NCBI GenBank assembly: GCA_937982065.1
Contig: CALJMO010000011.1
Span: forward strand, 25,370 to 89,369
Reading direction: 5' to 3'
DNA from: an uncultured Collinsella sp.
GTDB lineage: Bacteria > Actinomycetota > Coriobacteriia > Coriobacteriales > Coriobacteriaceae
DNA: 64,000 nt
The position numbers were made by a program, and so were the translations under genes. Shown piece by piece: positions 42,763 to 52,174 of the stretch. The notes beneath the pieces are model-generated. The model was not told the origin of the DNA, ran no database searches, and worked only from the letters and a program-made list of their open reading frames with translations. Within the stretch, counting starts at the first letter, position 1. Each line of letters begins with the position of its first letter.

Positions 42763-43527
42763 ATGCTGCTACCCGATTCCAAGACCGAACTCGTCCGTCG
42801 CGGCAACAAGGTCGTTTACGACCTGGGCGACAAGATCGTCAAGGTCTTTAACGAGACCAAGCCCGTCTCCGACGTGTTCAACGAGGCTTTGAATCTTGCC
42901 CGCATCAATGAGTGCGGCATCCGCAGCCCCAAGGCTCTCGAGGTTTCTCAGCTCGAGAACGCCAACGGCTGGGCGCTCGTGACCGAGAAGGTCCCGGGTA
43001 CCACCCTTGCCGAGAAGATGACTGCCGAGCCCCAGCGCTTTGGTGAGTACCTCGAGATGTTCGTCGACCTCCAGATCGAGATCCACGGCTACACCTCCCC
43101 ACTGCTCAACCGTCAGCGCGATAAGTTCGCCCGCATGATCGACAGCCTCGATCAGCTCAATGCCACCACGCGCTACAACCTTCAGGAGCGTCTGGACGGT
43201 ATGACCAAGGAGTTTAAGGTCTGCCACGGCGACTTCAACCCCTCCAACGTCATCGTCGGCGACGACGGCCAGCTCTATGTGTGCGACTGGGCACACGCTA
43301 CCCAGGGCTCCCCTGCTGCCGACGTTGCCACCACCTACCTGCTCTTTGCCCTCAACAGCAAGGATCAGGCCGAGGCCTACCTGGAGCTCTACTGCGACCG
43401 CGCCGACATGCCCATGCAGGTCGTGCGTCAGTGGACGAGCATCGTCGCCGCTTCCGAGCTCGCTCGTAAGCGCAACGTGAACGATGAGTTCCTGAAGAAC
43501 TGGATCGACGTCGTCGATTATCAGTAA
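42763..43527 (+). CDS. Aminoglycoside phosphotransferase (APH)-family kinase
   Basis: The 254-residue product has the APH/choline-kinase fold: a weak N-terminal lobe with VYDLGDKIVKVFN, then the catalytic loop CHGDFNPSNVIVG (HGDxxxxN) and the metal-binding DWAHATQGSPAADVA. Such proteins phosphorylate small molecules such as choline, homoserine, sugars or drugs; the substrate is not predictable. Residues 100-130 (MFVDLQIEIHGYTSP) resemble those of gut Firmicute and Actinobacteria housekeeping kinases more than those of resistance enzymes. It lies 88 bases after adhE on the same strand, behind a hairpin, and has its own terminator. Confidence 0.85.
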   Translation: MLLPDSKTELVRRGNKVVYDLGDKIVKVFNETKPVSDVFNEALNLARINECGIRSPKALEVSQLENANGWALVTEKVPGTTLAEKMTAEPQRFGEYLEMFVDLQIEIHGYTSPLLNRQRDKFARMIDSLDQLNATTRYNLQERLDGMTKEFKVCHGDFNPSNVIVGDDGQLYVCDWAHATQGSPAADVATTYLLFALNSKDQAEAYLELYCDRADMPMQVVRQWTSIVAASELARKRNVNDEFLKNWIDVVDYQ

Positions 43528-43559
43528 TATCTGAGCGATTTATTTCGCATCGGAGGCAC

Positions 43560-43602
43560 AAAGGAAATCCCGCAGCTCGCATGGGCTGTGGGATTTCCTT
43601 TT
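43560..43602 (+). terminator. Terminator of the APH-family gene
   Basis: AAGGAAATCCC pairs with GGGATTTCCTT, with an inner CAGC/GCTG stem; TTTTAG follows. It converges with the proS terminator. Confidence 0.85.
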
Positions 43603-43626
43603 AGCGATTGAGTACGTCAACAAGAT

Positions 43627-43676
43627 AAAAGGACGGCCCCGCATCTCCCCTATCTGGAGAAATGCGGGGCCGTCCC
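43627..43676 (-). terminator. proS terminator
   Basis: GGACGGCCCCGCAT pairs with ATGCGGGGCCGTCC, with an inner CTCC/GGAG stem; on the minus strand TTTTATC follows. It is a very stable stem 30 bases after the proS stop. Confidence 0.85.
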
Positions 43677-43705
43677 GTATATCGAACTACAAGCGAAATC
43701 GTAGA

Positions 43706-45427
43706 TTAACGACGGGCCGCCTTCACAAGCTCGGCGACCTTGGCGACGGCCTCGTCGATCGCCACGTCCTCGCGCTCACCCGTGGCACGGTCCTTGAGCT
43801 CGACGGTGCCATTCTTAAGGCCACGCTTGCCGAGCACCACCTGATACGGGAAGCCCATAAGGTCGTTGTCGGCAAACTTAAAGCCGGGACGCTCGTCACG
43901 GTCGTCGACGACGACCTCGATACCCTCGGCGCACAGGCCATCAACGATCTGCTCGCAGACGGTAGCGCACTCCTCCTTCTTGGGGTCGAGCGGAATCACC
44001 GCAACCTCGTACGGGGCAACGGAGACCGGCCAGACGATGCCGTGCTCGTCGTTGTGCTGCTCCACGACGGCAGCGAGCGAGCGAGACACGCCAACGCCGT
44101 AGCAACCCATGATAAGCGGCTTCTCCTTGCCGTCCTCGTCCATAAAGGTGGCACCCATGGCCTCGGAGTACTTGGTGCCCAGCTGGAAGACCTGGGAGAC
44201 CTCGATACCGCGAGCAGCAGACAGCGGCTTGCCGCAGTGCGGGCAGGGATCGCCGGCGACGACGGTAACCAGGTCGGCCCACTCGTCGACGGTAAAGTCG
44301 CGCTCGGGGCAGGCGCCGGTAAAGTGATAGTCGACCTCGTTGGCACCGCAGGCCCACTGTTTGGACTCGCGCAGACTCTCGTCGCAGACCAGACGAATGC
44401 CCTCGGGCAGGTTAACCGGTCCGATAAAGCCCTTATGCAGCCCGTAGGTCTGGAGCTCCTCGTCGGTCATCATGCGATAGCCCTTGCCAAAGACGTGCTC
44501 GGCCTTACAGTCGTTGAGCTCGTGGTCGCCCGGAACAATGGCCACGACCGGCTTGCCCTCGGAGTCAATCAACGCCAGCGACTTGCGCGTGCCGTTCTCG
44601 GGGAAGCCGAAGAACTTGGCGACGGCCTCGATGGTGCCCATACCCGGAGTCTCGACCTTGGTGAGCGTGCCGTCGCCGGGACCCTCGGTCACAACGACCT
44701 TGGTGCTTGCGGCCTCGTCATCGGCAGCAAAGCCGCAATCGTCGCAGTACACGAGCGAGGCCTCGCCGGCGTCGGCCAGGGCCATGTACTCGACGGAAGT
44801 GTCGCCGCCGATCTCACCGGAGTCGGCAACAACGGGCAGGGCCTTGATATAGCAGCGCTCGCAGATGTTAGCGTAGGCCTGCTTCATCTTGTCATACTCC
44901 TCCTGCAGGCTCTCCTGCGTGGCGGAGAAGCTGTAGGCGTCCTTCATGATGAACTCGCGACCGCGCATCAGGCCAAAGCGGGGGCGGAACTCGTCGCGGA
45001 ACTTATCCTGGATGTGGTAGAGGTTAACGGGTAGCTGCTTGTAGGAGCGCAGCTCATTGCGCACCAGGGCCGTGACGGTCTCCTCGTGCGTGGGGCCCAG
45101 GACGAACTCGCGACCGTGACGGTCGTCAAAGCGCACAAGCTCCTTGCCATAGGCGTCGATGCGGCCGGACTCACGCCACAACTCGGCATCGACCATGATA
45201 GGCATCATGAGCTCCTGGGCGCCGGCAGCGTCCATCTCATCGCGCACGATGTTCTCAATCTTGCGGATCGAGCGCCAAGCAAGCGGCAGGTAAGAATACA
45301 GACCGGCGGCCTCCTTGCGGATCATGCCGGCACGGAGCAGCAGGCGGTGGCTGGCGAGCTCAGCGTCCGCCGGATCTTCTTTAAGCGTCGGCGCATAGAG
45401 CTTAGACATATACATTGCTCGAGTCAT
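43706..45427 (-). CDS. proS: Prolyl-tRNA synthetase
   Basis: ProRS charges tRNA-Pro. The 573-residue product is the bacterial type, with class II motifs 1 to 3 interrupted by the INS editing domain (about 225-410) and a C-terminal anticodon-binding domain. Motif 2 is in FRDEFRPRFGLMRGREFIMKD. ATG at 45427 has GAGGAG upstream and abuts the ispG stop. It is the last gene of the pyrH-to-proS run. Confidence 0.96.
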   Translation of the reverse strand: MTRAMYMSKLYAPTLKEDPADAELASHRLLLRAGMIRKEAAGLYSYLPLAWRSIRKIENIVRDEMDAAGAQELMMPIMVDAELWRESGRIDAYGKELVRFDDRHGREFVLGPTHEETVTALVRNELRSYKQLPVNLYHIQDKFRDEFRPRFGLMRGREFIMKDAYSFSATQESLQEEYDKMKQAYANICERCYIKALPVVADSGEIGGDTSVEYMALADAGEASLVYCDDCGFAADDEAASTKVVVTEGPGDGTLTKVETPGMGTIEAVAKFFGFPENGTRKSLALIDSEGKPVVAIVPGDHELNDCKAEHVFGKGYRMMTDEELQTYGLHKGFIGPVNLPEGIRLVCDESLRESKQWACGANEVDYHFTGACPERDFTVDEWADLVTVVAGDPCPHCGKPLSAARGIEVSQVFQLGTKYSEAMGATFMDEDGKEKPLIMGCYGVGVSRSLAAVVEQHNDEHGIVWPVSVAPYEVAVIPLDPKKEECATVCEQIVDGLCAEGIEVVVDDRDERPGFKFADNDLMGFPYQVVLGKRGLKNGTVELKDRATGEREDVAIDEAVAKVAELVKAARR

Positions 45428-46510
45428 TTACTTCTCCTCAATAAGTTTGTCGACCTCGGCCATCAGCGCGTCGACAATTTGATCCTCAGCTACTTTACCA
45501 ATGATCTGGCCATGCGAAAAGAGCAAGGCCTGACCACGTCCGCAAGCAACGCCCAGGTCGGCATCAGAAGCCTCACCGGGGCCATTAACGGCACATCCCA
45601 TGACGGCAATCGAAAGCGGCGCAGAGTAGTTCTTAAGCCGCTCGGTGACCTCCTCGGCGATAGGAATGAGGTTGACCTGACAGCGCGCACACGTGGGGCA
45701 CGAGACGATCTCGGGACCACGGCGACGCAGGCCCAGCGACTGCAAAATTCCCCAGGCGACCGGCGGCTCCTCGACCGGATCGGCCGTGAGCGACACACGC
45801 ATGGTGTCGCCGATGCCTTCGGAAAGCAAGATACCCAAGCCTACAGAGCTCTTGATGGTGCCCTGTAGATTGGTCCCCGCCTCCGTCACGCCCAGGTGAA
45901 GCGGAACGTGAGGAATCTCACGCGACAGGGCTCGATAGGTATCAAGCGTCGTTTGCACGCTATGGGCCTTGGCCGAAAGCACAATGTTCGTAAAGCCGCG
46001 ATCCTCAAAGTGCTTGACGAAGCGCTCGCTCGACATCACGAGCTTTTCGGGCTGCGTGAGGTCGTCGCGCTCGGCGATATCCTGCTCAAGCGAGCCCGCG
46101 TTCACGCCAATGCGAATCGCGCACTCAGCGGCGCCCGCGGCATCGATCACGGCATCGACCTTGGCCCAATCGCCAATGTTGCCGGGATTGATGCGGAGCT
46201 TGGCGGCACCAGCCTCGACGGCGCCGATAGCGAGCTTATGGTTAAAGTGAATATCGGCGACGATCGGCACCGGGGACTCAGCACAGATGGTACGAAAGCC
46301 CTCGAGCGCGGCCTCGGTGGGCACGCTCACACGCACGATATCGCAGCCAGCCTGCGCCAACGCACACACTTGCGCAAGCGTTGCCTGAGCATCGGCGGTA
46401 TCGGTGCAGGTCATGGACTGGACCACCACCGGCGCGCCGCCGCCGATCTGCACACCGCCCACATGTACGGGACGCGTCAGCTCGCGCGGCAAAGAATGGG
46501 ATAGAGACAA
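45428..46510 (-). CDS. ispG: 4-hydroxy-3-methylbut-2-enyl diphosphate synthase IspG (GcpE)
   Basis: IspG is the penultimate MEP-pathway enzyme, a 4Fe-4S protein. The product has about 360 residues. The TIM-barrel part contains VVVQSMTCTDT and LRINPGNIGD; the cluster cysteines are in SCPTCAR and GCAVNGPGE. The start is probably TTG at 46510, because AGGGGAG lies 8 bases upstream; GTG at 46519 would leave no spacing. An upstream frame to 46597 overlaps rseP. It lies in dxr-rseP-ispG order, so both MEP genes here are linked to the site-2 protease. Confidence 0.93.
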   Translation of the reverse strand: MSLSHSLPRELTRPVHVGGVQIGGGAPVVVQSMTCTDTADAQATLAQVCALAQAGCDIVRVSVPTEAALEGFRTICAESPVPIVADIHFNHKLAIGAVEAGAAKLRINPGNIGDWAKVDAVIDAAGAAECAIRIGVNAGSLEQDIAERDDLTQPEKLVMSSERFVKHFEDRGFTNIVLSAKAHSVQTTLDTYRALSREIPHVPLHLGVTEAGTNLQGTIKSSVGLGILLSEGIGDTMRVSLTADPVEEPPVAWGILQSLGLRRRGPEIVSCPTCARCQVNLIPIAEEVTERLKNYSAPLSIAVMGCAVNGPGEASDADLGVACGRGQALLFSHGQIIGKVAEDQIVDALMAEVDKLIEEK

Positions 46511-46523
46511 TCCAAACACTCCC

Positions 46524-47885
46524 CTACAGAACAAATCGAAGGATGTCGGAACGAAGCATATAGACAAACAGCAGCGCAAAAAGCGCGATGCCCACATAGC
46601 TCACAATCGTCTGGACCTTGAGCGGAAGCTCGCGGCCCGCAATCTTTTGAATGATCTCGATGACCAGCTTGCCGCCATCGAGTGGTGGGATGGGCAGCAG
46701 GTTCATAAAGCCAAGCGAGAACGAAATGAGGGCGGCAAACGAAAGGAATGTGGCAGGGCCGGCAGCAGCAGCCTGTGAGGACATAACGCTAATTCCCACG
46801 ATCGAGGAGGACTGGTCGAGAATCTCCATCGTATGCTGCGGCTGGAGCAGGCGCATCACGCCCTCCGCTGTCTGCACGACATAGGAGAACGACAGGCGAG
46901 CCGACGTGATGGGGTCTAAACGGACCACCTGCGTAGAGGCATACACACCTAGGCGCTCGTCCTCTTTGAGCGCAACCGTAGTCGAATGCTGCTTGCCGTC
47001 ACGCTCGTACTCGATGGCGATATCGTCCTTACCGGCGGCCTTGCCGATGGCATCGTAAACGTCCATCCAGGTAGAGCACGATACTCCGTCAACCGAAAGG
47101 ATCGCGTCGCCGCCCTCGATACCCGCCTTGGCGGCAATAGACCCCTCGTCAACCTGACCGATCACGTTGGTATCCATCGGCACGGTGACACCCGCAATGG
47201 AATAGATGCTCATAAGGAGCAAAAAGCCCGTCAGGATATTGACGAGAATGCCCGCGAGCAGCATAAAGGCGCGCTTGAGAAAGCCCTGGCCAAGATAGGT
47301 GTGCGAACGTTCTTGCGCAAGGAACTCGGCCTCGCCGCACGGCAGCTCCCACACATCGCCCTCGGCAGTTGAATGTTCGCGATCGAAACGGCGGCCGTCA
47401 AAGGTGGTGTAACCCGCCGCGTCTCGCGGCAGCGTCTGATACTTGGTGGGATAGTAGCTCGGCGAGGGCTTCTCCCCTTCCTCATACCAGGGTGCGATGG
47501 AGCCCCAGCCCAGCAACAGGGCGCATGCCTCGAGCACATCCTCCTCGGAAAGCTCGAGCTCGACAGCAAGGTCGGCCACGGTCACGCGACCATGACGATA
47601 GACAGCCGCGAGCACGCGATCGGCGCACGAGACATCGGTCGGATCCATACCGCAGATGGCAGCATAGCCACCCAGCAGCAGCGGGGTCACGCCAAACTTG
47701 GTTCCAATGCGACGCGACGTGTGATGGATGTCAAAGCGACACGGCAGGCCCAAAAAGAACTCGGTCACACGGACGCCGCAGGCACGCGCCGCCAAAAAGT
47801 GGCCGCCCTCGTGCAAAAACACGAGGACGGAAAGCATCAGCAGCCCCCAAAAGACCGATGAGAGAACGCTCAGAACAGTATCCAT
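46524..47885 (-). CDS. rseP: Site-2 metalloprotease RseP with inserted domain
   Basis: RseP cuts membrane-bound anti-sigma factors and signal-peptide remnants inside the membrane. The 453-residue product has HEGGH at about residues 25-29 in the first membrane segment, a PDZ domain (about 240-310) and the LDG motif (LPIPPLDGGKLV) near the C-terminus. Between the first GxxG membrane hairpin and the second hydrophobic part lies an insertion of about 100 residues (about 85-185); its first part (RVLAAVYRHGRVTVADLAVE and following) resembles a winged helix. Canonical RseP has no such insert. It lies between dxr and ispG. Confidence 0.9.
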   Translation of the reverse strand: MDTVLSVLSSVFWGLLMLSVLVFLHEGGHFLAARACGVRVTEFFLGLPCRFDIHHTSRRIGTKFGVTPLLLGGYAAICGMDPTDVSCADRVLAAVYRHGRVTVADLAVELELSEEDVLEACALLLGWGSIAPWYEEGEKPSPSYYPTKYQTLPRDAAGYTTFDGRRFDREHSTAEGDVWELPCGEAEFLAQERSHTYLGQGFLKRAFMLLAGILVNILTGFLLLMSIYSIAGVTVPMDTNVIGQVDEGSIAAKAGIEGGDAILSVDGVSCSTWMDVYDAIGKAAGKDDIAIEYERDGKQHSTTVALKEDERLGVYASTQVVRLDPITSARLSFSYVVQTAEGVMRLLQPQHTMEILDQSSSIVGISVMSSQAAAAGPATFLSFAALISFSLGFMNLLPIPPLDGGKLVIEIIQKIAGRELPLKVQTIVSYVGIALFALLFVYMLRSDILRFVL

Positions 47886-47910
47886 AAAACGAAAAAGCAA
47901 TCCTTATGGG

Positions 47911-49098
47911 TTAGGAACGGGTTGCGGCGAGCACCTGTGCAGCCTTTTCACGCGCCCACGCATCGATGTCGCGAAGCTGCTCAAACGAATCGACCGCCTG
48001 CATATCGTGGGCATCCATGCAGGATTCCACAATGCGATCGATATCGGTAAAGCTGCAGCCATCGCGCAGGAAGGCATCGACGGCGACCTCGTTGGCGGCA
48101 TTGAGCACGCACGGCATGGTGCCACCCGTCTTGCCGGCACGTTCGGCCAGTGCCAGACAGCGGAAGGTATCCATGTCGGCAGCATCAAACGTGAGCTGCC
48201 CCAGCTCGCGAAAATCGATACGAGGCGCCGGGGTATCCCAACGCTCGGGATACGAGAACGCGAACTGGATGGGAATACGCATGTCGGAAGCACCGAGATG
48301 CGCCATCACGGAGCCGTCGGCGAACTCGACCATAGAGTGAATCTTAGACTGACGCTGCACGACCACGTTAATGAAATCGAGGTCGCAGTTAAACAGATGC
48401 ATGGCCTCAATGCGCTCCAGACCCTTGTTCATGAGGGTGGCGGAGTCGATGGTGATCTTGGCACCCATGGCCCACGTGGGATGTGCGAGGGCATCGGCAC
48501 GCGTCACGCGATCGAGCTCGCCGCGCGTGCGGCCAAAGAACGGACCGCCCGAGCAAGTAAGCCAAATACAATGAGCCTCGCGTGGATTCTCCCCCAGATA
48601 GCACTGGTAGATGGCGGAGTGCTCAGAGTCGACTGGAATAAGCTGACCCGGTTGCGCCAACGGCATAAGCAAGTCGCCACCGACGACGAGGGACTCCTTG
48701 TTGGCAAGGGCAAGGCGCTTATTTGAGGTCAAGGCCGCATGGCTCGCCTCGAGACCGGCGGCACCCACAATAGCAACGAGCACGCAGTCGACATCGTCGC
48801 GACGCGCGAGCTCGCAAACCGCCTGCGCGCCAACGCCGAGCTTCGTTCCCTCGGGCAACTCCTGCAGCACGGCGTCATCGCCATGAGCGACATCGGCCAC
48901 GGCAACCGCCGGAACCGAGAACTCGCGGGCAGCGGCAACGAGCTCGGAGGTATTGGAGTTAACGGACAGCGCCGTCACCTGCAGGCGATCGGTATGCTGA
49001 CGGCACACATCGAGCGCCTGGGTGCCAATGGAGCCCGTACAACCCAGGATGGCAACACGGAGGCGTCCATCGGCGCCATACGTCGTCTGGAATGACAT
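47911..49098 (-). CDS. dxr: 1-deoxy-D-xylulose 5-phosphate reductoisomerase
   Basis: Dxr converts DXP to MEP, the committed step of the MEP isoprenoid pathway and the fosmidomycin target. The 395-residue product has the NADPH-binding GCTGSIGT at residues 19-26, LANKESLVVGG, and the metal and substrate motif VDSEHSAIYQ. The start overlaps the cdsA stop by one base. Confidence 0.96.
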   Translation of the reverse strand: MSFQTTYGADGRLRVAILGCTGSIGTQALDVCRQHTDRLQVTALSVNSNTSELVAAAREFSVPAVAVADVAHGDDAVLQELPEGTKLGVGAQAVCELARRDDVDCVLVAIVGAAGLEASHAALTSNKRLALANKESLVVGGDLLMPLAQPGQLIPVDSEHSAIYQCYLGENPREAHCIWLTCSGGPFFGRTRGELDRVTRADALAHPTWAMGAKITIDSATLMNKGLERIEAMHLFNCDLDFINVVVQRQSKIHSMVEFADGSVMAHLGASDMRIPIQFAFSYPERWDTPAPRIDFRELGQLTFDAADMDTFRCLALAERAGKTGGTMPCVLNAANEVAVDAFLRDGCSFTDIDRIVESCMDAHDMQAVDSFEQLRDIDAWAREKAAQVLAATRS

Positions 49099-49997
49099 TA
49101 CAGCACGCCTCCGATCATCAGCATCAGCTGAGCGGTAATGCAGCCAAAGATAAGCGAGTCGCTACGGTCGAGCATGCCGCCATGGCCCGGGATAAGGTTG
49201 CCGGAATCCTTGACGCCCACGCCACGCTTGATGCGCGACTCGATAAGGTCGCCGATAACGCCCAGGACGGACACGACCACGCCGCACAGCAGCGCATAGG
49301 GCAGGCTGAGCTTGTAGAAGTGCGTCGCCCACAGGATGAGCCAAATCAAAACCGAGCCCAAGATGCCGCCGACAAACCCCTCCCAGCTCTTTTTGGGAGA
49401 AATCTTGGGAACCATCTTGTGTTTGCCGATACGGCTACCCACGATGTAGGCAAACGAATCGGAGACCCAAAGGGACGCGCAAACGCCCACCGAAAGCAGG
49501 GCGCCGGCAAAACCGGGCACGGCATCGCGCAGCAGCACGATAGCCGACAGCATAAAGCCAGTGTAGATGGGACCCATGAGCGTCACGGCCACATCAGAGA
49601 TGCGGGTACGCGGCGACCAGACATACCAAATACCCACAGCGAGCATCAGGGCAAAAAGCAGGGCATTCAGCAACATCGAATCGCCCAACGCCGACAGCGG
49701 AAAGAGTACGGCGGCAGCGATACCCATGCGCTCGTTAGCCATCTTGCCATCGAGCCTCGTCATACGGAAAAACTCATAACAGCACAGACCGCTCATGACG
49801 GAAACAAAGATGGCAGTGGGCACGATACCCAAAACCAGGCACAGGATAAAGACAACGGCGTAGACGATACCGGCGGCGGCACGGGTAATAAAGCCCGCCA
49901 GCCACGAACCGGTGCCGCCCTTCGGTGCAGGCGCTCCCGCAGTGGCAGCTTTACGCGCAGGCGTCTTGGGAGCAGATGCCTTGGGACGATCGGACAC
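49098..49997 (-). CDS. cdsA: Phosphatidate cytidylyltransferase
   Basis: CdsA makes CDP-diacylglycerol for all phospholipids. The 299-residue product has eight or so membrane segments and ends with the signature region SRIKRGVGVKDSGNLIPGHG followed by GMLDRSDS. The first 30 residues are an Ala/Lys/Pro-rich cytoplasmic tail. The start is GTG with GAGGAGG upstream, 2 bases after uppS. Confidence 0.95.
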   Translation of the reverse strand: MSDRPKASAPKTPARKAATAGAPAPKGGTGSWLAGFITRAAAGIVYAVVFILCLVLGIVPTAIFVSVMSGLCCYEFFRMTRLDGKMANERMGIAAAVLFPLSALGDSMLLNALLFALMLAVGIWYVWSPRTRISDVAVTLMGPIYTGFMLSAIVLLRDAVPGFAGALLSVGVCASLWVSDSFAYIVGSRIGKHKMVPKISPKKSWEGFVGGILGSVLIWLILWATHFYKLSLPYALLCGVVVSVLGVIGDLIESRIKRGVGVKDSGNLIPGHGGMLDRSDSLIFGCITAQLMLMIGGVL

Positions 49998-49999
49998 GA

Positions 50000-50794
50000 T
50001 TAAGCCTCCTCGGTCTTGCTCAGTCCACCAAACCTACGGTCACGGCCCTGATAGGCCAAAATGGCGTCGACAAGGCCCCAACGATCAAAGTCGGGCCAAT
50101 AGGTATCGGTGACGTAGAACTCGGAATAAGCTACCTGCCACAGCAGATAGTTCGAAAGGCGCAGCTCACCAGAGGTGCGAATCACAAGCTCAGGATCGGG
50201 AAGACCGGCGGTATAGAGGTGGGAAGCCACCATGTCGTCATCAATTGCGGCAGGATCGATCTTACCGGCGGCAACGTCGAGTGCGATCTGACGGACAGCG
50301 CGGGTAATCTCGGCACGCGCGCCGTAGTTGACGGCAAGCGCCAGCGTCATACCGGTGTGATCGGCGCACTCGGCAAGACCGCGTTCAAAAACGTCGCGGG
50401 TCTTCTTGGGCAGCGCGGAAATATCACCCAAAAAGACAACGCGCACGTTTTCGCGCTTCAGAAGCGGCAACTCGTCGATGAACGTCTTGGCAAACAGGTG
50501 CATCAAGACGTTGACCTCATGCTGCGGGCGGTTCCAGTTTTCGGTAGAAAACGCATAGGCCGAAAGCACGTCGACGCCCAGGCGCACGCAGGCGGTAATG
50601 ATCTCGCGCAGCGAGACGATACCCGCCTTGTGGCCCTCAGTGCGTGCAAGACCGCGCGACGTGGCCCAACGACCGTTGCCGTCCATGATGCACGAGATAT
50701 GGTGCGGAATGTTATTGAGGTCAAGGTCGGAAAAACCGACGCCCGCAGGGGCGTCGGCAAAGTACTCGACCAGTTTATGCTCGTCGTATTGCAC
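50000..50794 (-). CDS. uppS: Isoprenyl transferase (undecaprenyl diphosphate synthase)
   Basis: UppS elongates farnesyl diphosphate with isopentenyl diphosphate in cis to undecaprenyl diphosphate, the cell-wall lipid carrier. The 264-residue product has the catalytic Asp in IMDGNGRWA (D38) and RTSGELRLSNYLLWQVAYSE near the end. The start is GTG, 1 base after frr. The frr-uppS-cdsA-dxr order is universal in many bacteria. Confidence 0.95.
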   Translation of the reverse strand: MQYDEHKLVEYFADAPAGVGFSDLDLNNIPHHISCIMDGNGRWATSRGLARTEGHKAGIVSLREIITACVRLGVDVLSAYAFSTENWNRPQHEVNVLMHLFAKTFIDELPLLKRENVRVVFLGDISALPKKTRDVFERGLAECADHTGMTLALAVNYGARAEITRAVRQIALDVAAGKIDPAAIDDDMVASHLYTAGLPDPELVIRTSGELRLSNYLLWQVAYSEFYVTDTYWPDFDRWGLVDAILAYQGRDRRFGGLSKTEEA

Positions 50795-50795
50795 C

Positions 50796-51332
50796 TTAGA
50801 TCTCCATGACCTCGGCTTCTTTTTCCTTCAGAAGCTCCTCGACCTTGGCGACATACTCATCGGTGTGCTTCTGGACCTTGGCCTGCTCGCGACGGACATC
50901 GTCCTCGGTGAGCTCCTCATCGCGCTCGAGCTTGTTGTTGAAGTCGCGACGGATGTTACGGATAGACACCTTGGCCTGCTCGGCGTACTCGCGGCACTCC
51001 TTGACGAGCTCGCGACGGCGCTCCTCGGTGGGAGCCGGGAACGGAAGACGAACGACGGTGCCATCGGAGTTGGGGGTAATACCCAGATCGGAAGCGCCGA
51101 TGGCCTTGACGATAGCATTGATGAGTGCCTTGTCCCACGGCTCGATGAGCAGCATGTGGGCCTCGGGGGTCTTGACGGCGGCAACCTGCGTGACCGGCGT
51201 GGGAACACCGTAATAATCGACGGTGATGTCGGACAGAATGTTGGCATTGGCGCGGCCGGTACGGACCTTGGAGAAGTTATGCTTGAGGGACTCGAGCGAC
51301 TTGTCCATATGGACGGTGATGTTCTCTGCCAT
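50796..51332 (-). CDS. frr: Ribosome recycling factor
   Basis: RRF splits post-termination ribosomes together with EF-G. The 178-residue product is a little shorter than the usual 185. It contains KVRTGRANANIL, DYYGVPTPVTQVA and the closing helical hairpin. It lies 2 bases after pyrH. Confidence 0.96.
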   Translation of the reverse strand: MAENITVHMDKSLESLKHNFSKVRTGRANANILSDITVDYYGVPTPVTQVAAVKTPEAHMLLIEPWDKALINAIVKAIGASDLGITPNSDGTVVRLPFPAPTEERRRELVKECREYAEQAKVSIRNIRRDFNNKLERDEELTEDDVRREQAKVQKHTDEYVAKVEELLKEKEAEVMEI

Positions 51333-51334
51333 GC

Positions 51335-52057
51335 TTAATCCTCCTGATAGACGAGCGTGCCGACGGGCTCACCCGCGAGCGCGCGCTTGACGGTGTCCTC
51401 GCCATCGATGTTGAGAACCAAAATCGGCATACGGTTATCCTGGCACAGTGCCGTAGCCGTGGAATCCATAACCTGCAGACCGCGGACGAGAACCTCGTGA
51501 TAGGTAATCTTGTCAAAACGGACGGCATCGGCGCACTTGACGGGATCCTTGTCGTAGATGCCGTCAACCTTGGTGGCTTTAATCAGAATCTCGGCGCCGA
51601 TCTCGCACGCACGAAGAGCCGCAGCGGTGTCGGTCGTAAAGTACGGATTGCCCGAACCGGCGGCAAAAATAACAACGTTGCCCTTGGAAAGGTGGTTGAT
51701 GGCGCGACGGCGAATATAGGGCTCGCAGATCTCGTTCATCTGGATAGCGCTCATAACGCGGCAGGGAACATCGTTGTGCTCGAAGGCATCCTGCAGGGCG
51801 AGCGCGTTCATAACGGTTGCCAGCATACCCATGTAGTCGGCCTGAGCACGCTCCATGCCACCGGCAGCGCCGGCCATGCCGCGGAAAATATTACCGCCGC
51901 CGACAACGACGCCGACCTCATGGCCAACGGCGAGCAGCTCCTTGACCTGCTTGGCAAGATGGTCGGTAACCTTGGGGTCGATGCCATATTGGCCGTCGCC
52001 CATGAGTGCTTCGCCGGAAAGCTTAAGAAGCACGCGTTTATATCGGATGTCGGACAA
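51335..52057 (-). CDS. pyrH: UMP kinase
   Basis: PyrH phosphorylates UMP to UDP; bacterial enzymes are hexameric and GTP/UTP regulated. The 240-residue product starts with [15 protein letters not shown] and contains GGGNIFRG and an [15 protein letters not shown] block. The start is TTG (52055-52057) with AAAGGAGG upstream. It lies behind the tsf terminator and a second small hairpin at 52098-52113. Confidence 0.95.
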   Translation of the reverse strand: MSDIRYKRVLLKLSGEALMGDGQYGIDPKVTDHLAKQVKELLAVGHEVGVVVGGGNIFRGMAGAAGGMERAQADYMGMLATVMNALALQDAFEHNDVPCRVMSAIQMNEICEPYIRRRAINHLSKGNVVIFAAGSGNPYFTTDTAAALRACEIGAEILIKATKVDGIYDKDPVKCADAVRFDKITYHEVLVRGLQVMDSTATALCQDNRMPILVLNIDGEDTVKRALAGEPVGTLVYQED

Positions 52058-52097
52058 AGCGATCCTCCTTTAATTAGACTCTCAATATGATATCAAA

Positions 52098-52152
52098 GGC
52101 TCTCATAAGAGCCATGAAAAAGCAGGCTGTGAGTAAAACCCACAGCCTGCTC
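52098..52152 (-). terminator. tsf terminator plus small hairpin before pyrH
   Basis: AGCAGGCTGTG (52121-52131) pairs with CACAGCCTGCT (52141-52151), followed by TTTTTC on the minus strand. A second hairpin, GGCTCT/AGAGCC (52098-52113), follows. It attenuates transcription from the abundant rpsB-tsf message into pyrH. Confidence 0.85.
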
Positions 52153-52174
52153 ATTACCAGCTACAAGAGCTTAT

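Noticed and set aside
42763..43527. Aminoglycoside resistance gene
   Set aside because: It has the APH fold, but nothing specific to resistance enzymes and no mobile context; a housekeeping kinase is at least as likely.
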